Part shown: positions 37,901-46,047 of the stretch, piece after piece
Position numbering within the stretch: the first letter of the stretch is position 1
Layout: each line of letters opens with the position of its first letter
DNA from: a virus
Strand: one strand, 5' to 3'
DNA length: 47,693 bases
IMG/VR virus record: IMGVR_UViG_3300025326_000061
Coordinates: 1 to 47,693 of that record
Notes under the pieces: model-generated
What the model was told of the DNA's origin: nothing
The model's database searches: none
The model's input: the letters and a program-made list of their open reading frames with translations, nothing else
Position numbers and translations under genes: made by a program

Positions 37901-40027
37901 TCTCAATATATTTCCTTCCTGCACACTAAGATCGCCGATGTCATACTCAAGACGAATAGTGTTAACTTTAAGATGATTCTGAATAGGAACTGAAACTTCT
38001 TCCCACTTAGCTGCTCGCATTCCAGCTTCTAGATAACTCTTTGGAACATTCACTTTAATAGCAACTTCAGCAGCATCTACTCGCTTACTGCCATCTCCAA
38101 GCAACTCAGCGATAACTGTATCTTTCTCCTTCCACACCTGCCGTTCAAGAACAGCAGCCGCATCTGGAAGTTTGGTAATATCTCCGTTCGGCTGTCTTAC
38201 ACGAACATTGAGTTCTCTTACATTAGCCATACCATCCGCATTACCTATCCGAATAACCTGTTCCAGCATTGGAATATCATTGTAGTTAATAATATCATTA
38301 CGTTTAAGTCCGCGAGCATACGCCCAAACATAACGAGCATTGGCATCAATAGCAGAAGCATCCTGATAATTGAAACCAGATTCCACATAGTGCGTGCTTG
38401 AATATTTCTTCCCCAACTCGGTGCTCAAGGAGATACCAGTAATATTGCCACGAGAGTCGTAAGTTAAAAGATCCTTGACATTCTTAATAGGAGCGAGATC
38501 GCCAATAACTGCATAGGCGCGATCAGTTACATGACCCGTAAGAACATTGAAGAAAAGAGGAGCACCGTAGAGAGGTTTTGCACCTTCTGGAAGATTTCCA
38601 GTTGAACGGAAAACTTTCTCCTCTTCTACACTAAGGATTCTACCTTCGCCGGGACGTGGAATTCGTTTCACATTCTTTGATTCTGGATTAACGAGAACAT
38701 TAAGATGCGAGTCGATGAAGAAATCTTCCCCAGCTTCAAAAGCCTCAGTTTTACTCGCATATTTTGCAACTTCTCTACCATCGTCAGTGACAATAGTATC
38801 AATAAAACGAGCAACACGAACATTAGCAGCTCCAGGTTGTATTGCATAAGCATAAGATGAAGTTGCCTTCTTCTGCATTTCTACAAAATTAGCCGCTTCT
38901 TCAGCAGTTTTCGCCTTCGAAGGCTGAATAATGAGGTCACCGAAATAAACATCCTCCTTATTAGCGAAACGATTCACATAGAATACGTCATCACCTTTAA
39001 GATATGATTCTGAATCAGCACGACTAATCCGTGCGAGACGAGCAAGATAGTCATACATTTCTTCCTTAGAGAGTTGTGCTTGATGGCGCATATGATAGAG
39101 AGAGTCGATGAAGGCCTTTCCAAGGTTTTCATCAGCCTCCGGACTAATAGTTTTAAGTATTTTCAACGCCTCTATCTCAGCTTGAGATTTTGTTCTAACA
39201 GCCTTAACTTTTTCTCCGGCAGTAACAGGAATTGGCATCTCATCAATGCTGTTAATGAGAGCAACAACACGATCACCAGCATTGAAATTACCAAGTCCAA
39301 AGTTCTTAGCAAGATCGAAAACTTTTTCTTTCGCATCTATATCTCGAAGAGCATTATTGATTGTTGAGCGAATAGCAATACCTTCAATAATACCTCCGAC
39401 ACCGCCACCAACAAGTGTGCCCCAGAACATGTGAGACATAATATCCTCAAATCCATCTTTGTCGAGAAGAGGATTTGCTTTCATTGTTGCAATCGTTGCT
39501 GTTTCCCATGCCGCTGCTTGGAGAGCTTGATCTCCGAAGCCATAAGCAATAGCTTTGAGTTTAGAGGCGTTAATATTGCCGAAAAGGGAGGCTTCTCCAG
39601 CCTTGATTTCAGCGATAGCATCATTAATCACAGCCTGTTTCTTGCCGCTGAGGAGACCAGTAGCCATTGCTGTGTTAAGACCCTGCTTACCACGACTGGC
39701 TAGTTGTAACGCTTTTATTGCTGCAAGTCCAGGAATAAAGCTACCAACAACCAAGCCAGCAGCTTCAATACCTTCTGCGTGATCTTTGTAGTAGGTGAGA
39801 AGATCATCGTCATAATCTTGAAGTTGCACAACAGGATTATTACGCTCAAGCTCCCCGCCGAAGAAATTACCAACATCTACAGCAGTATTTACAAAACTGT
39901 TGTAGATGCTGAGGCCAGTAAGCGGAATACCTTTGTTAAGAAAGTCAGCAACAGAATCGAACATACTACGCCCACTAAGGGCCACTTCATGATTATCTGT
40001 TGCGAAATGTAAATCAGAATGTTCCAT
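34856..40027 (-). CDS. Very large internal virion (ejection) protein
   Basis: This encodes 1723 residues, the largest protein of the genome. The N-terminal segments (IEAAGLVVGSFIPGLAAI, MFWGTLVGGGVGGIIEGIAI) are amphipathic or membrane-associating. The remainder is a mix of helical and globular regions, with LFQTYQFNLMQQMFRYVANQ near the C-terminus. I see no enzymatic motif. Size, composition and position as the last of three late proteins after the lysis genes match the internal core or ejection proteins that build a channel across the cell envelope in short-tailed phages. Its start overlaps the previous gene by TGATG. Confidence 0.75.
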   Translation of the reverse strand: MEHSDLHFATDNHEVALSGRSMFDSVADFLNKGIPLTGLSIYNSFVNTAVDVGNFFGGELERNNPVVQLQDYDDDLLTYYKDHAEGIEAAGLVVGSFIPGLAAIKALQLASRGKQGLNTAMATGLLSGKKQAVINDAIAEIKAGEASLFGNINASKLKAIAYGFGDQALQAAAWETATIATMKANPLLDKDGFEDIMSHMFWGTLVGGGVGGIIEGIAIRSTINNALRDIDAKEKVFDLAKNFGLGNFNAGDRVVALINSIDEMPIPVTAGEKVKAVRTKSQAEIEALKILKTISPEADENLGKAFIDSLYHMRHQAQLSKEEMYDYLARLARISRADSESYLKGDDVFYVNRFANKEDVYFGDLIIQPSKAKTAEEAANFVEMQKKATSSYAYAIQPGAANVRVARFIDTIVTDDGREVAKYASKTEAFEAGEDFFIDSHLNVLVNPESKNVKRIPRPGEGRILSVEEEKVFRSTGNLPEGAKPLYGAPLFFNVLTGHVTDRAYAVIGDLAPIKNVKDLLTYDSRGNITGISLSTELGKKYSSTHYVESGFNYQDASAIDANARYVWAYARGLKRNDIINYNDIPMLEQVIRIGNADGMANVRELNVRVRQPNGDITKLPDAAAVLERQVWKEKDTVIAELLGDGSKRVDAAEVAIKVNVPKSYLEAGMRAAKWEEVSVPIQNHLKVNTIRLEYDIGDLSVQEGNILRGMIDMQYRIDMAKQQALNAVTNYYKGEVPRMLARGTAKESSILGAGPGAFTASTAEYGTLAQQMESLGNALSQWMQVRRSYVSDHLAGKIAALEGDEIASAELAVITNIGRRVARQFQMLPEGIAEQYKKLGVSGETMVLEKSLIKDPEGAIIGWKPEYIPNEGVWIDGSRFGKLDYSDKPFEGAFTYYRLNPKVASFLRAGTELNDERLIHHNNWLAAQGIARKYDLGTVYFPPIDTARYKYVALVREAEGIAFGTSDAAAIVSDSAEGLQKKVALVLQDNPQARISFKGTSRDYHQALGDYDYSLNLVESAIDSNLRKKGILSDVLPNVRGQQQLKEYFDWHIRQEERQSRNFMELGNAQLFAELRTLGKRFVEPQEAVGPQEGRFFRRAENPFRRYTDLALNISPKQEYRLWQDSQEKVEAFAATAFRQAKELLGQANKGLINYEQATELTSRFGLGNPYQRTIEKLGELSESGATKGALERFAEANRLPLGVPLSRFVQKANSVLAATVIRLDAFQTLINVVSTPVLLTAEFASVKNNPALRQLLTTELPGGGGKVVPSYSKILFESVGDFFGRDKEALVSRYRNLGTVRELSSDYQEMLSSLTIAGSATAKKLEEMGEKAVKLGVKISRADWAEEFVRFVASRTADKLFSALGHSGQALDDNIRTFVNRVHGNYLAAQRPIAFQGPIGQAVGLFQTYQFNLMQQMFRYVANQEKLPLAMLFGIQGTLFGMQGIPGFHALNTHIVGNASNNPEHKDFYSQVPVLFDKKLGDWLLYGSLSNVLSTGLYSRGDINPRQISILPVNPLNFPAISAGIRFVGNLWDLGTRMKDGARFSDALLQGLEHNALSRPLTGIAQMVQGYTTTSKGSLISASNDWDSIATASRILGARPLDEAVALDALYRKTAYQAKDTARIQQLGEAVKTTLIAHQTPTVEELQSFAGRYAASGGRVEHFGRKMIEWTRDANQSTANDIYRSLRSPLNQNMMRVMGGERLPDFSTSLPASVTATSPIQ
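34906..34929 (-). terminator. Possible leftward terminator inside the 3' end of the ejection protein gene
   Basis: In leftward sense TGGGAG (34924-34929) and CTCCCA (34910-34915) form a 6-bp stem with an 8-nt loop, followed by GATTTTTC (T-run 34904-34908). It would stop transcription about 48 bases before the stop codon. It also marks the convergent end of both arms. Confidence 0.45.
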
Positions 40028-41637
40028 CAGGGCATCATGCCTTGAGATGCTTCTTCTGCTTCATCACTCATCTTCTGTGCGTTAAGATGACGAAGCATAC
40101 GATTCTTGACAGCAGTTGCATTTGTCATATCGAGAGGTTGCTCAGTCCCGAAGCGGAACGGTCCAGGTATGCGAGTAAAGTAAGAATGGCGAAATTGTTC
40201 TGGAACTTGAATAGCAAAACGGCCATAATCTTTATTATGCCAATTATCAGCAACAACAGCTTTATAGATTTCTGAGATTTCAAGAGCAGCTTGTTCAATT
40301 GGCATCTTTCCAGCAGCAACAGTATCGAGAGCACCAACAAATAGTTGATTCGCGGACATTGGAGCCATTGGATTTTTAGCAAGAGGCGCCATATATTCAC
40401 GCCACAATGTTGTTGCCTCTACTCTCGGAATCTTTCCAACACTCTGCATCGGTGGAGAAGAGAAGAGGCTGCCAGAGTCAGGAATATTCTTCATCTCAAC
40501 AGCAAGTCGCTCATTAATGGCTTTAATGTGTGCATTCTGTTTCTGTTCAGGTTTGAGAGCTGCCCAATCTGGACGTGACTGAGCAGTTACCATCATATCA
40601 ATAAGCTTCATCTTTACATCCTGCGTTGCCGGGGTAAGAGGAGAGTTTATTGCAGAAGCCATTTCAACAGCAACAGCAGGATTCGGTCCAAGTCTGCCGC
40701 TAAGCATTGAAGGATCTGACATTGCATATTCGAGAACTTGTTTCATTGGACCTGACATACGACGAAATTGCTCAGGAGTGATTTGCCGCATTCCATGAAG
40801 AGCAGTAGCTCGGTTAAGATCTACCTGCAGTTCAAGATCACTTTTTTCTTCTCGACGTAGCTTCTCAAGACGTTCTTGCTTAAGTTCTTCATCCAGTTTA
40901 TTACGATCACGACTAATCTGGAGCTGCTGAAGATCCACTTGAGCACGAACAAGAGCGAGAGAATTGGTAAAAGCTTGTTGTGTAGTAGCGAGACGAACAC
41001 TTCCGACAGTCATATTTGTCTTAAGAGCATCTTGTCGTGCATTCTCAGCCTTGACAAGAGCTGCGGCAAGTAGACGACTGGAATTTGCTTTAATAATAGC
41101 CTGAGATGTGTTGACATCAATAGCGTTATTGATCTTGACCTGCTCTTGCGTCTGCTGCTGTAAACGAGTAATAGCGCCAGCTACAACTTCCTGCTCAACA
41201 GCGAGAGCGTTGTGCGCTTGGGCCTGAGATGGCAACGTAAATTGATTAACTATCCACTCAAGAATATCATCGCCGGGACCAACAGCCATCTTTCTATAAA
41301 GATCTGCGGCCGAAGCTGCAAGTTTCTTGTCATTTTCAATGGATGTTTTCGCAAGTTCATTAATTACATAGGTAGAAGCATCAGGATTGGTGCCGAAGGA
41401 AGCTGCTGCTTCCTGATTCCTTCCAGTACGCCGCATCATAAGCTCGTCGACAAGACCTTGCACTTGACTTGTGAGTTCCGCCTCGCGGCGAATCGCATCC
41501 GTTTCCTTTGCAACAGACTCATTTAATGCAGCTTCATCTGCATCTAGCTTCTTTGTTTGCGCAGCCTGAGCTGCACCTACGTTGGCGAACTCAGAAAGGA
41601 TCTTGTCGAGGCTGCCAATGTTCTCTACAGCCATCAT
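40027..41637 (-). CDS. Internal virion protein with coiled coils
   Basis: This encodes 536 residues, mostly alpha-helical with Gln/Ala/Glu-rich coiled segments (AITRLQQQTQEQVKINNAI, DLQQLQISRDRNKLDEELK) and no catalytic motif. It is the second of three consecutive late proteins that together fit the ejection or inner core set. Translational coupling to both neighbours (TGATG and short overlap) suggests fixed stoichiometry. Confidence 0.7.
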   Translation of the reverse strand: MMAVENIGSLDKILSEFANVGAAQAAQTKKLDADEAALNESVAKETDAIRREAELTSQVQGLVDELMMRRTGRNQEAAASFGTNPDASTYVINELAKTSIENDKKLAASAADLYRKMAVGPGDDILEWIVNQFTLPSQAQAHNALAVEQEVVAGAITRLQQQTQEQVKINNAIDVNTSQAIIKANSSRLLAAALVKAENARQDALKTNMTVGSVRLATTQQAFTNSLALVRAQVDLQQLQISRDRNKLDEELKQERLEKLRREEKSDLELQVDLNRATALHGMRQITPEQFRRMSGPMKQVLEYAMSDPSMLSGRLGPNPAVAVEMASAINSPLTPATQDVKMKLIDMMVTAQSRPDWAALKPEQKQNAHIKAINERLAVEMKNIPDSGSLFSSPPMQSVGKIPRVEATTLWREYMAPLAKNPMAPMSANQLFVGALDTVAAGKMPIEQAALEISEIYKAVVADNWHNKDYGRFAIQVPEQFRHSYFTRIPGPFRFGTEQPLDMTNATAVKNRMLRHLNAQKMSDEAEEASQGMMP

Positions 41638-43610
41638 GTCACCCTTCCACCCTGAACTGGTTGATGGAGAGAATCAACAAGTGCGTCCAGTTTATCTTTT
41701 CCAATAACGTTAACAACATCAACAGGAAGAACATATTCGCCCGGAGTTACATTAATTGGAACACTGTCAACTGCGGAAGTTTTAACATTCGCTGGAGGAA
41801 TACCAAAATCTGCTCCTCTACGATCAATTGGGCTTTTGAATAATGCGTTCAGTAACTCGTCGATAATAGAAGGAGAGCCAAGAGTATTAGGAGATTTGGT
41901 TACTTGTTTGATGTAATCTTCTTCCCTAGATACGCGACCACCCTCAGCATATCCATCTTTCTTTCCCTTTTTCTTCAGAACTACTCCGCCATCATAGAAG
42001 TCGCCGCCACCTTCATCTCCGTCACTGCCATCATCACCTTCGCCTTCGCCGCTTCCAGAACTATCAGAATCTTCTGCTCCAGAGCTTGCATCCGCTTCGC
42101 TGGATTCTGCTTCTGTATTTGATTCTGAAGCTTCAGCAGTCCCAGGTTCTTGATCAATAGCATCAAAACTGTAATCGAATCCCTGCGGTTCTAGTCCAGG
42201 AGAAAGGCCGAATCCAGGTTCCGCCATAGCTTGAGAAAAAGCAGCCATAAAATCTGCAAGTTCAGTTTGTGCTTGTTCAAGAGATTGAGTTTCTTGAAGA
42301 TTGCTAATAACATTCTTACCAAGTTCATATGCTCCAAGATTTTTTCCAAAGCCTAGCAATCCTGGGAGTCCCATAGCTGCCATTGATGCCATTGCAGCAA
42401 TAGCTGTCATTGCTGCTCTACCGCTTCCAGGTCCACCGGGGCCAGTACTGGAAGCAGATGTTCCAACACTGCTGGAATCCCCTCCTATACGAGCATCTCC
42501 TTCTTCATCTTCGGAGGTTGGTTTACGTTGTCGTGTTGGCGCTCCGACAGCAGAAGCCGTAGTAGTTGAAGATGCTAGACGAGAAAGAAGAGGACTACTT
42601 TTATTGACTGGACGGGAGCGAGAAATAAGAGCTGCATCTGTATAGGCAGCTAATGGATTGATTTTCGGAATCTGTCCACCATCAGCGAATCCAAAAAAGC
42701 CGCCAACATCTTCGAAGAATCCTCCATCTCCACCGCCAATGTCAAAAATATCCTCGAAGAATCCAAGTTCTTCTTCTCCGGCAGGAAGAGAAGCTAGCTC
42801 ACTTCCGGCCTCAGAAAATCCAATATCAGACGCAACTCCTAGATCTGCTCCATCAAAGCCATAATCATAGATTCCAAAAGCATCGGCAGCAGTAAATTCT
42901 GCTAAATCTCCACCAGAGATGGAATCTGCGAAAAATCCCGCACCTGCTGCTTCTTCAAGATTTCCAGCTCCAAGAATTGGAGGCGCACTAATATTGCCAG
43001 TTTCGAAAGAAGAATATCCTTCTTGCGTATAATCATATGCCCCAGGTTCTACAGCTTCAGCACCGCTGGAAGCGGGAGGAGGAAGTGTTTTTGATGTTGG
43101 AGGTTTCTTTAATAGTTTTTGTCCACCTCCGAGTGCAAAAAGTGCTCCTAAACCAAGAAGAGGATTAGCCTGTCGTTGAGCTGTTTGTGTTGTTCCACGA
43201 GTAGCTTGAGTTCGCTGATTTGCAACACTCGCAGCAGTTGCAAGATTCTGTTGTTGATCCTGAAGAACAGCTGCTCCAGCGGCAGCGGCAGCTCTACGCT
43301 GCGCTTCTTGTCCCAGAAGCAGCTTTGTTGAACTGTTATATACTCCAGCAGCTTTTTCTTCACCCAGAACAGGAGCGAAAGCTAATTGCGCTCGGTAAAG
43401 AATATCTTCAATAAGACGATCAGCTTGATCGCTGGACTGTGCACGATTGAAAGCAAGATTAAAGGCAGCATCACTTTGAGCAGCAGCTTCGGCAGAAATA
43501 TTGCCGGTAGTTGTAGTTGTCTTATCGAGGAATATAGGAGCAAGCTTACCAATAATATCAGCGATATCAACTATTTGATTACGAGGAACTTGAACTTGTG
43601 CTTGAGCCAT
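41634..43610 (-). CDS. Internal virion protein with acidic low-complexity linker
   Basis: This encodes 658 residues. An N-terminal helical region is followed by Gly/Ala/Phe-rich and strongly acidic low-complexity stretches (EDSDSSGSGEGEGDDGSDGDE near residue 530). The C-terminal module contains YAEGGRV and VTPGEYVLPVDVVNVIGKDK, a motif (GEYVLP-x-x-VV-x-x-x-GxxxLD) that recurs in phage internal and tail proteins. First of the three-gene ejection block. A flexible, partly unfolded protein suits passage through the portal channel. Confidence 0.7.
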   Translation of the reverse strand: MAQAQVQVPRNQIVDIADIIGKLAPIFLDKTTTTTGNISAEAAAQSDAAFNLAFNRAQSSDQADRLIEDILYRAQLAFAPVLGEEKAAGVYNSSTKLLLGQEAQRRAAAAAGAAVLQDQQQNLATAASVANQRTQATRGTTQTAQRQANPLLGLGALFALGGGQKLLKKPPTSKTLPPPASSGAEAVEPGAYDYTQEGYSSFETGNISAPPILGAGNLEEAAGAGFFADSISGGDLAEFTAADAFGIYDYGFDGADLGVASDIGFSEAGSELASLPAGEEELGFFEDIFDIGGGDGGFFEDVGGFFGFADGGQIPKINPLAAYTDAALISRSRPVNKSSPLLSRLASSTTTASAVGAPTRQRKPTSEDEEGDARIGGDSSSVGTSASSTGPGGPGSGRAAMTAIAAMASMAAMGLPGLLGFGKNLGAYELGKNVISNLQETQSLEQAQTELADFMAAFSQAMAEPGFGLSPGLEPQGFDYSFDAIDQEPGTAEASESNTEAESSEADASSGAEDSDSSGSGEGEGDDGSDGDEGGGDFYDGGVVLKKKGKKDGYAEGGRVSREEDYIKQVTKSPNTLGSPSIIDELLNALFKSPIDRRGADFGIPPANVKTSAVDSVPINVTPGEYVLPVDVVNVIGKDKLDALVDSLHQPVQGGRVT

Positions 43611-44062
43611 CAGTGTTCTCCATTAGCGCGAGATGACCATTTACCGACCATCTTCTCCAGTCCACGAGTTCCAATATCGAGGCCATTAACAAGAGCAGCA
43701 AATGTAAAGCTATAAGATACTATAGCAGGAATATCAGTAAGCTCAAAGACATTGATTGGAGATGTTAAAAGCCACCACCATAATACTATCATAAAGTTTC
43801 CAGCAGCAGCAAGTGCTAGAATCGGACGCCTCCAGCGAACAAGGCGATCCTCACTTCTTGCTTCAAGTTCTGCAATCTTTGCAGTAAGCTCATTAGCAGA
43901 AGTCTGTGCTTGAACAACTGCAATCATCGCAGGAGCTGCAATTTCCATCATTTTGGCTTTAACTGTAAGCCGCTCATGATCAGTAGTTACATTCTTATCA
44001 ACAGCATCTCCAATGCCATTGATAAGATCCCCGATAACTGGAATAGCTGAAAGAAAGCTCAT
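43610..44062 (-). CDS. Holin, 3-TM GTA-type
   Basis: This encodes 150 residues. The N-terminal amphipathic region (SFLSAIPVIGDLINGIGD) is followed by a coiled segment, then WRRPILALAAAGNFMIVLWW and IPAIVSYSFTFAALVNGL as membrane segments. The R-W-R-R-P junction before the membrane domain is typical of the GTA_holin_3TM family. It is adjacent to the M15 endolysin gene and would time lysis by permeabilising the inner membrane. Confidence 0.7.
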   Translation of the reverse strand: MSFLSAIPVIGDLINGIGDAVDKNVTTDHERLTVKAKMMEIAAPAMIAVVQAQTSANELTAKIAELEARSEDRLVRWRRPILALAAAGNFMIVLWWWLLTSPINVFELTDIPAIVSYSFTFAALVNGLDIGTRGLEKMVGKWSSRANGEH

Positions 44063-44119
44063 TTATCGCCTCCTATTGTTCTCAGTGTAATCTCTATTTC
44101 GCTTAAATACTATCGGGGA

Positions 44120-44455
44120 TTATCCACGTTCTTTGTCAGGATCATATTCGATATGGATATGTTCATTATCTGTTCCTTCATACTCGAAAAGTACATCATA
44201 GCCGGGAAGCGCATCAGCAATTGCTCGGGTTAATTCCTTCTTATCTACCTCTTTGGGAATATCTCTGGTTCTAATATCAACTGCTCTACCTTCTCCATGC
44301 CATGTATCGTCTCCATGTTTTCCATCATCACAGCTTGTGATTGTAATTTGATATGTGGGAGAGATATAGAGACGATAAAGCCCTTCTGCAACAATAAGAG
44401 CAAGAAGAATTTGAGGAGTAAGGTTGGTTACTTTTACGGTTGGTTTTAAGTTCAT
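44120..44455 (-). CDS. Endolysin, M15 (VanY-like) peptidase
   Basis: This encodes 111 residues with zinc-peptidase motifs H53-x-x-G56-x-A58-x-D60 (HGEGRAVD) and H99-x-H101 (EHIHIEY), characteristic of M15 D-Ala-D-Ala carboxypeptidase or L-Ala-D-Glu endopeptidase endolysins. A short hydrophobic N-terminal region (LTPQILLALIVAEGLYRLYI) could act as a signal-arrest or signal-anchor segment. It overlaps the upstream TM gene by ATGA and lies between it and the holin, the usual lysis cassette. Confidence 0.8.
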   Translation of the reverse strand: MNLKPTVKVTNLTPQILLALIVAEGLYRLYISPTYQITITSCDDGKHGDDTWHGEGRAVDIRTRDIPKEVDKKELTRAIADALPGYDVLFEYEGTDNEHIHIEYDPDKERG

Positions 44456-44757
44456 CGTCCTTTTCCCAGTTCACGACAGAATTCGATTTCTTTTGGCTGC
44501 TTACGTTGCTCTTCTGTAAGCCTATTAAGACAATTAGCCTCTCGTTGAGCATTAAGCTGTTCCCGCTGCACTTTTATCTGCTCCCTGATGGCTTCAACAG
44601 TGGTTAGATTCTGCTGTCCTGCTTCCACGTCATGCTTATAATAGCCAAAAGCTACTATAACCAATACGAGAAGTTGAAGAAGTTGTATAAGGCTATCGCC
44701 CCATACTTTGACTTTCTTATCGCCAATACTTGCCTCAACACCGCTTGAATTAAACAT
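44452..44757 (-). CDS. One-TM, coiled-coil lysis accessory (i-spanin-like)
   Basis: This encodes 101 residues. A single transmembrane segment (about residues 24-42, LIQLLQLLVLVIVAFGYY) is followed by a coiled coil (TTVEAIREQIKVQREQLNAQREA) and two cysteines. Inner-membrane spanins have this topology. It is the first gene of the lysis cassette. No partner outer-membrane spanin lipoprotein is found nearby. The early lipoprotein at 23492 is on the other strand. Confidence 0.55.
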   Translation of the reverse strand: MFNSSGVEASIGDKKVKVWGDSLIQLLQLLVLVIVAFGYYKHDVEAGQQNLTTVEAIREQIKVQREQLNAQREANCLNRLTEEQRKQPKEIEFCRELGKGR

Positions 44758-44766
44758 GGAACTCTC

Positions 44767-46047
44767 CTAAATGATAATTAATCTGCCGGAAACAATTTCA
44801 CCACTGGAACTCGCTGTTTTTCCAACATGAAGTCTGTAAATATGGCCATCAGTTAAGATAAGTTCTGATGAGCGAATTCGTTGGAAAGTTGTAAATACTG
44901 TACTTACTTCCGAATCTACTACAGGTAAAGAAGTTGTCTCGTCAAAAACTCGAGCATATACCGTTCCTACTATTGCTCTCATATAAACTTCAAAGTATGG
45001 ATTTGGCTGTGTCCAATTTGCTTCCGTAAATAGAAAAGGTGCGCCGTAATCTACATATACTATTCCCGCCCCACCAAATACAGACTTAAGAATAACTCGT
45101 GTTTTAACTCTTAACTGTACTGCCTTTCTATAATCAGCCTGAAGCAATACTCTTAAAGCATATATTGGTGGATTGCTAGTAATATATCCTTCGGGTTTAC
45201 CTAATACCGTTCGAATACTACGGTTTATTTCTCTTCTTACTGTGGCAATAACTTTGATATGCTGTGGAAAGGCTGGAATAACTGCGGCAGCTCCACCATA
45301 GAAACGACGTAATTCTGTTGTAATATGATATTTTTTACGTAAACTTGCTTTATTAGTTGTCTGTAAAACAACTTCAAGGGAACGTGGAAAGCTTGGTAAA
45401 ACTACTACTGGCGGTTTAATTGCCTTACGTAACTCAACTCTAGCACGATAGTGTAAACGAAACTTTCCACGTTCAACTGCTTGCGAAACAACTTTTGTAG
45501 GATATAGTGGCGGAGGACGAGTAATATATCCAGCAGCACGCGCAAGACGAACCTGTGCAATAATTTTAGCAGCAAGCTTACTGCGCTGAATAGCTTGTGG
45601 AACTAATCTAATTGCATATGGCTTTATAGGAACAACTATTGCTGATGCTTTTGAAGTCTTAACAAAGATTGGTTTGGTGCGTATCCTTGATCTTATTAAA
45701 CCTCTTTCCTTTGCCTGCAGCACTACTAGAAGCTTACGAATCGGAGGTTTTGTAGTTGGTAATCCAGCTACAGCACCAAGATCAACACGAAATACTTTAA
45801 GTCGTTTCTGAAGTAATTTACGTTTATTGACTGCCGATGTAATCCACAGTGGGACGGGAAAATATGTAGCAATCTCGCCATAAACTTTAATATGAATTAC
45901 ATTTGTCTTTACTCTTAACCTAACTGTATTGCGGTTTACTGCACTTGAATAAACATAAATTTTAGGCTTACTGGGAATAGCTGGAGCACCAGCAGCTCCA
46001 ATTTCACCAATACCTATTTCACTTATTCCTATAACAAAACTAGGCAT
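44767..46047 (-). CDS. Highly basic eight-repeat beta protein with fibre-like C-terminus (unknown)
   Basis: This encodes 426 residues. Residues about 24-330 contain eight units of roughly 35-42 residues. Each opens with Pro-rich P-P/P-x-x-P, then a strand ending V-x-x-A, then R/K-x-x-x-R-x-R and a further strand. Units are KPKIYVYSSAVNRN, VPLWITSAVNKRKLL, IRKLLVVLQAKERG, IRLVPQAIQRSK, YPTKVVSQAVERGK, RSLEVVLQTTNKAS, QHIKVIATVRREI and YALRVLLQADYRKA. The net charge is extremely positive. The C-terminal about 95 residues are acidic-neutral and beta-rich. No family is known to me. A structural role at the virion-DNA or tail-tip interface is inferred. Confidence 0.7.
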   Translation of the reverse strand: MPSFVIGISEIGIGEIGAAGAPAIPSKPKIYVYSSAVNRNTVRLRVKTNVIHIKVYGEIATYFPVPLWITSAVNKRKLLQKRLKVFRVDLGAVAGLPTTKPPIRKLLVVLQAKERGLIRSRIRTKPIFVKTSKASAIVVPIKPYAIRLVPQAIQRSKLAAKIIAQVRLARAAGYITRPPPLYPTKVVSQAVERGKFRLHYRARVELRKAIKPPVVVLPSFPRSLEVVLQTTNKASLRKKYHITTELRRFYGGAAAVIPAFPQHIKVIATVRREINRSIRTVLGKPEGYITSNPPIYALRVLLQADYRKAVQLRVKTRVILKSVFGGAGIVYVDYGAPFLFTEANWTQPNPYFEVYMRAIVGTVYARVFDETTSLPVVDSEVSTVFTTFQRIRSSELILTDGHIYRLHVGKTASSSGEIVSGRLIII

